A stretch of DNA of 64,000 nucleotides from Holophagales bacterium UBA5704 (lineage in GTDB: Bacteria; Acidobacteriota; Thermoanaerobaculia; Multivoradales; UBA5704). The notes below the pieces were generated by a model. The model saw nothing but the letters and a program-made list of their open reading frames with translations. It did no database searches and was not told where the DNA came from. Location: positions 23,171 through 87,170 of the forward strand of contig DIHE01000194.1 in NCBI GenBank assembly GCA_002420005.1, in the 5' to 3' direction. The position numbers and the translations under genes were made by a program. Within the stretch, counting starts at the first letter, position 1; each line of letters begins with the position of its first letter. Below, in pieces: positions 60,797 to 64,000 of the stretch.

Positions 60797-60846
60797 TCCC
60801 CCACGGTCGACCAGCTTCTGGAGCGAGCAGCGGGGAGTAGCGGGGC

Positions 60847-62526
60847 TCACCGAGGCGCGGCGCCGACGGGCTCGACCTCATAGACGAACATTCCTCCCCC
60901 CAGCTCCGCCACCCGCGGGAACCGTCCGAGCCAGGTGAACGCCCCCGGGGGGACCGGCACGATCCGCCCTTCTGCATAGGTGGCGTAGGGATAGCCGTGC
61001 AGGAAGTTGGCGCTGACCGCCACCAGGCCGGGCCGGCGGGGATCGGGGACGTGCCAGCGGATGCCGTAGAGCGCCGGATCGACGTGCCCGAAGTAGGCGA
61101 GCCCGATCTCGTCGATCCCTTCGCGGTCCATGTAGGCCCGCACCCGCTTCAGCCCCTGCCCCCAATCCAGGTTGGAGTCGAGCAGGATCTCGTCGCCGCG
61201 GCCGGCGGCCAGCAGGTTGAAGGAGGCGATCGAGTCCGGCGCGGCGAGGAGGCCGGAACCGAGAGAGGACAGCAGCAACGCGCCGCCGGCCGCCCGGAGC
61301 GCCCGGCCCCGCGACAGAAGCCAGGGGACGAGACGGGCCGACCAGATGGTGAGGAGCGGGAGCACGGGCAGGATGTAGCGGATGCCGTAGTGGACGCTGG
61401 AAAAGAGGGAGAACCAGGCGAGCAGGGCGAGCGCCGGGAGCCAGAGGAAGACCTCGCCCTGCACGCGCTCACGGCCGCGCACGAACGGTGCCGCCACAAA
61501 GGCGAGAAGCAGGGGGAGCGGCGTCTTGAACAGGAGGGACACCAGGTAGTAGAACGGCGACCCGTCGCGCGACCAGCGGCCGAACAGGTACTCGGGAAAC
61601 TCGCCGCCGTCGTTGATCAGCTGCAGCGCATCGAGCCCCTGGAGGTACGGAGCGGGGAACGGGACCGGCAGGGCTCCCGGCAGTGCCGCCGCCACCGCGC
61701 GCAGCGCCCGGCTCTCGAACCGGTACGCCCCGAGTGCCCCGCCCACACCCTGGAACAGGTAGCCGGCGTCGAGCACCAGCAGGCTCAGAAGGAAGATCGC
61801 GGCGACGGCGCCGAGCGTCCTCGCGCTCCGGCGGTCCCCTTCCCGGCGCACCAGGACGATCACCGCCAGCACGACGAACAGCGGGTAGAGCAGGAGGGCC
61901 GACATCTTGGAGAGCTGGGCGAGCCCGAGGGCCGCCCCGGCCACCGCGAGCCGTGCCGGCGACGGTGTGGCCAGGTAACGCTGGAAGGTCCACAAGGCGA
62001 GCACGGTGAACGCCGCGAAGCCCACGTCGGTCGTCGCGAGATGGGCATGGGCGAGGAGCGGCGGGCAGAAGGCCAGAACAAAGAGGGCGGCCAGGCCGGC
62101 CTCGTCGCCATACAGCGCGCGCGCCCACAGGAAGCAGAGGAGGCAGAGGAGCATGCCCAACGCCACCACCGGCAGCCGGCCGAGCTGGAAGATCCGGTCG
62201 TAGATCGGCCGGTTGCGCTCCATGAAGTCGGTGCCGAACCGCCAAGGGAACCAGCCGGTGTTCTCGACCGGCGAGGTGGTGTCGATCGCCGGATCGAGCG
62301 CCAGGAGCGGCAGGGCGGTGAGGACCTTGACCAGCGGCGGATTCAGCGGAAAGAGGTCGAAGCGGCCGGTCTTCAAGGTCCAGTAACCCGCCGGCAGGTG
62401 GGCGAATTCGTCGACGGTCGGTGCATCCCGGCGCAGGCCCTGGAGGCACAGGATGACGAAGGCGGCGAGAAGGAGGCCGGCGGCAGCCATCACTCGTGGC
62501 ACGGAGCGGGGAGGGCTCGGGTTCAA
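60847..62526 (-). CDS. GT-C/PMT-type membrane glycosyltransferase
   Basis: A 559-aa polytopic protein with ten or more hydrophobic segments. The first loop RRDAPTVDEFAHLPAGYWTL carries the acidic residues (DE) typical of PMT/ArnT-like GT-C enzymes, and a second loop holds GRFDLFPLNPPLVKVLTALP. The C-terminal part is a soluble domain (LLDSNLDWGQGLKRVRAYMD, then YATYAEGRIVPVPPG). Such enzymes use polyprenyl-phosphate sugars to modify lipids or proteins at the outer face of the membrane. The start is TTG 62526 or ATG 62490. It is divergent from the next gene by 20 nt. Confidence 0.83.
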   Translation of the reverse strand: MNPSPPRSVPRVMAAAGLLLAAFVILCLQGLRRDAPTVDEFAHLPAGYWTLKTGRFDLFPLNPPLVKVLTALPLLALDPAIDTTSPVENTGWFPWRFGTDFMERNRPIYDRIFQLGRLPVVALGMLLCLLCFLWARALYGDEAGLAALFVLAFCPPLLAHAHLATTDVGFAAFTVLALWTFQRYLATPSPARLAVAGAALGLAQLSKMSALLLYPLFVVLAVIVLVRREGDRRSARTLGAVAAIFLLSLLVLDAGYLFQGVGGALGAYRFESRALRAVAAALPGALPVPFPAPYLQGLDALQLINDGGEFPEYLFGRWSRDGSPFYYLVSLLFKTPLPLLLAFVAAPFVRGRERVQGEVFLWLPALALLAWFSLFSSVHYGIRYILPVLPLLTIWSARLVPWLLSRGRALRAAGGALLLSSLGSGLLAAPDSIASFNLLAAGRGDEILLDSNLDWGQGLKRVRAYMDREGIDEIGLAYFGHVDPALYGIRWHVPDPRRPGLVAVSANFLHGYPYATYAEGRIVPVPPGAFTWLGRFPRVAELGGGMFVYEVEPVGAAPR

Positions 62527-62546
62527 AATGGCTTACAGTCTAGACC

Positions 62547-64000
62547 ATGGGCATCCATTCCCGGCCCGGCCCGGCCGGTGTCCTCGTCGCTTTCGGCCTC
62601 GCCGGTCTCGCCGCCGCCCTCGCCGCCGGCTTCTGGGGCTTCTCGTACGACGACGCCTTCATCACCTACCGCTATGCGAAGAACTGGGCCGACGGTGCCG
62701 GGCTCGTGTACAACCCGGGAGAGCACGTGCTCGGCACCACCGCGCCCGGCTATGCGCTGCTTCTCGGGGTGCTCTCGGCTCTCTCCGGGCTGAGCGTGCC
62801 GGCCTGGGGCACCTTGCTCGCCATCGCCTCTCTCGCAGCGGCCGGGTGGGTGCTGTGGAGCGCTCTCGCCGCGGCGCCCCCGGTGGTGCGCACCGCCCTG
62901 CCTCTCCTGTTCGTCACCTCCGCCTTGCTCTTCCGCTGGAACGTGGAGATGTTCGGCGCCGAGGCGTTCCCTGTGGTGGCCTTGGGGGTGGCGGCGGCCC
63001 ACCTGGCGCTCGACCGCCGCCGGCCGGTGGCCGCCGGGCTGCTGGCCGCGGCGGCGATGATCTGCCGGCTCGACGCCGGGCTCCTCGCGGCCCTCCTCGG
63101 CCTGGAGCTCTGGCGGGAAAGGCGGCGCTTCCCCTGGGCCTTCGCGCTCGCCGGGCTCCTCCCTCTCGCGCTCTTCCTCGGCTGGCTCCAGGCGGACTTC
63201 GGTGCCGTCGTGCCAGAGACGATGGCCGCCAAGCAGTTGAGGCTGCCGCTCCCTGCGGGCGGCGACATCTCCTACAACCTCCGCGCATGGCGCTGGCTGT
63301 GGCGCAGCGCGCCGGGAGCCGCAGGCATCGTCCTCCTCGGTCTCGCTCTCTGGTCTCTCGCCGAGGGAGCGTACGCCGCCCTCCGGCGGCGCAGCGTCCC
63401 GGCGGGCCGCCTCGCCGCCGTCACCGCCCTCTGGCTCCTGGCCCACGAGATCACCTACCGCCTCCTGGGCATCCCTTTCGCCCCCTGGTATCACCTCTCC
63501 CTGGCGAACGGCCTTCTGGCCGCCGCCGCTGCGGGAGCGGTGTTGATCACCCGGCGGCTTCTGGGAAGGCCGGGTGCGGCCTGGGCCCCGGCCGCCGCCG
63601 CGATCCTCTTTCTGCCTCTTCTGGTTCCCTCGATCACCTGGGTGACCCGGCAATGGGGCCGCCCTCCGGACCCGCGCTGGGCCGGCTATGTGGAAGCGGC
63701 CCGGATCGTCCGGCAGACCGGCGGCTCGGTGGCGGCGGTCGAGATCGGCTTCCTCGGCTACTTCTCGGAAGCCCCCGTCCTCGATCTCATGGGATTGGTG
63801 AGCCCGGAGGCCCGGGAGGCGCGGCGGAGCGGAACGCTGGCGGACCTGGTGGCGCGCAAGCGGCCCGACTACCTGCTCGACGCCACCCTCTTCCGCGGGC
63901 AGATCCTCGCGCCGCTGCTGGCGGACCCACGGATCGCCACGAGCTACCGGGAGGTGGCGGAGATTCCGGACGGGCGGGGCGCGGGGCAGCGCATCCGGTT
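62547..64000 (+). CDS. GT-C-type membrane protein, N-terminal part (runs off the window)
   Basis: An open frame from ATG 62547 to the right edge, 484 codons without a stop. It starts [20 protein letters not shown], then [20 protein letters not shown] and [20 protein letters not shown], the first-loop motif common to a large GT-C family of bacterial mannosyltransferase-like proteins, with the DD pair near residue 35. Several hydrophobic helices follow. A late soluble part reads [24 protein letters not shown]. It is close to the divergent glycosyltransferase gene and probably part of the same surface-glycan function. Confidence 0.82.
   Translation, partial: MGIHSRPGPAGVLVAFGLAGLAAALAAGFWGFSYDDAFITYRYAKNWADGAGLVYNPGEHVLGTTAPGYALLLGVLSALSGLSVPAWGTLLAIASLAAAGWVLWSALAAAPPVVRTALPLLFVTSALLFRWNVEMFGAEAFPVVALGVAAAHLALDRRRPVAAGLLAAAAMICRLDAGLLAALLGLELWRERRRFPWAFALAGLLPLALFLGWLQADFGAVVPETMAAKQLRLPLPAGGDISYNLRAWRWLWRSAPGAAGIVLLGLALWSLAEGAYAALRRRSVPAGRLAAVTALWLLAHEITYRLLGIPFAPWYHLSLANGLLAAAAAGAVLITRRLLGRPGAAWAPAAAAILFLPLLVPSITWVTRQWGRPPDPRWAGYVEAARIVRQTGGSVAAVEIGFLGYFSEAPVLDLMGLVSPEAREARRSGTLADLVARKRPDYLLDATLFRGQILAPLLADPRIATSYREVAEIPDGRGAGQRIR

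Noticed and set aside
60735..60938. Short gene starting at ATG 60735 behind a GAGGAGG ribosome-binding site
   Set aside because: The frame passes directly through the strong intrinsic terminator and into the antisense of the glycosyltransferase; the translation is Pro/Arg-rich. A leader-peptide role cannot be excluded.

Overview
The window is a 64 kb piece of a high-GC, Gram-negative-type bacterial chromosome (outer-membrane TonB receptor, lipoproteins, Spy-like periplasmic protein, type IV pili). The mix of genes (GYF-PrsW protease, a MXAN_5187-like protein, CHAT protein, c-type cytochrome lipoproteins, XRE-TPR regulators) would fit Acidobacteriota (for example Thermoanaerobaculia-like) or a myxobacteria-like lineage. 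This placement is inference: no rRNA gene is present. Both window edges cut genes (acnA on the left, a GT-C membrane protein on the right).

Region by region. 0-6.5 kb: acnA, a run of tightly packed plus-strand genes (YqgE, Nudix, 4-TM protein, endonuclease III, SDR, two cytochrome c lipoproteins, a small protein), a solitary Phd-type antitoxin and PrsW. 6.5-15.4 kb: transketolase, tRNA-Ser(GCT), a succinate-semialdehyde dehydrogenase-like enzyme, a large PAS/GAF/GGDEF/EAL protein, a hotdog thioesterase and ThiI. 15.4-22.8 kb is accessory: MazF-type TA, a 21-bp tandem-repeat array, an IPT/TIG membrane protein, M19 dipeptidase, ParDE, a frameshifted CHAT gene, a second ParE-type TA pair and a DUF433/PIN-like pair. 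22.8-31.5 kb: rpmE, prfA, a lipoprotein, a large solitary N6-methyltransferase/nuclease fusion, a second 21-bp array and a TonB receptor. 31.5-36.4 kb: Spy-like protein, OmpR-type regulator and sensor kinase with candidate CpxR-like boxes, a TPR protein and a MXAN_5187-like protein.

36.4-51.3 kb is a type IV pilus block: an NtrC-type regulator with an intact GAFTGA loop, a minor-pilin operon (fimT-pilV-pilW-pilX-pilY1-FxLYD), and an operon of major pilin, a YfhO-like GT-C membrane protein, prepilin peptidase and an NtrB/PilS-type kinase. Sigma-54 -24/-12 sequences lie in front of both pilin operons, so kinase, regulator and promoters form one plausible circuit.

51.4-60.8 kb: a tandem-SCO protein, then an unusual locus. 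Two paralogous XRE-TPR regulators flank a small secreted protein that carries three copies of a CxADPYGGC motif. Next to them is a translationally coupled plus-strand operon of small proteins, an HTH/HicB-like protein, an XRE protein and two TPR-like proteins, ended by a strong intrinsic terminator. This layout (TPR regulators around a repeated exported peptide) resembles peptide-sensing RRNPP systems known from Firmicutes and is the best candidate here for an undescribed system. The window ends with two divergent GT-C membrane proteins. Other cross-cutting signals are two 21-bp arrays that share the same inverted-end architecture, and three antitoxin promoters whose -10 box lies exactly 6 nt before the ATG, which implies leaderless mRNAs.
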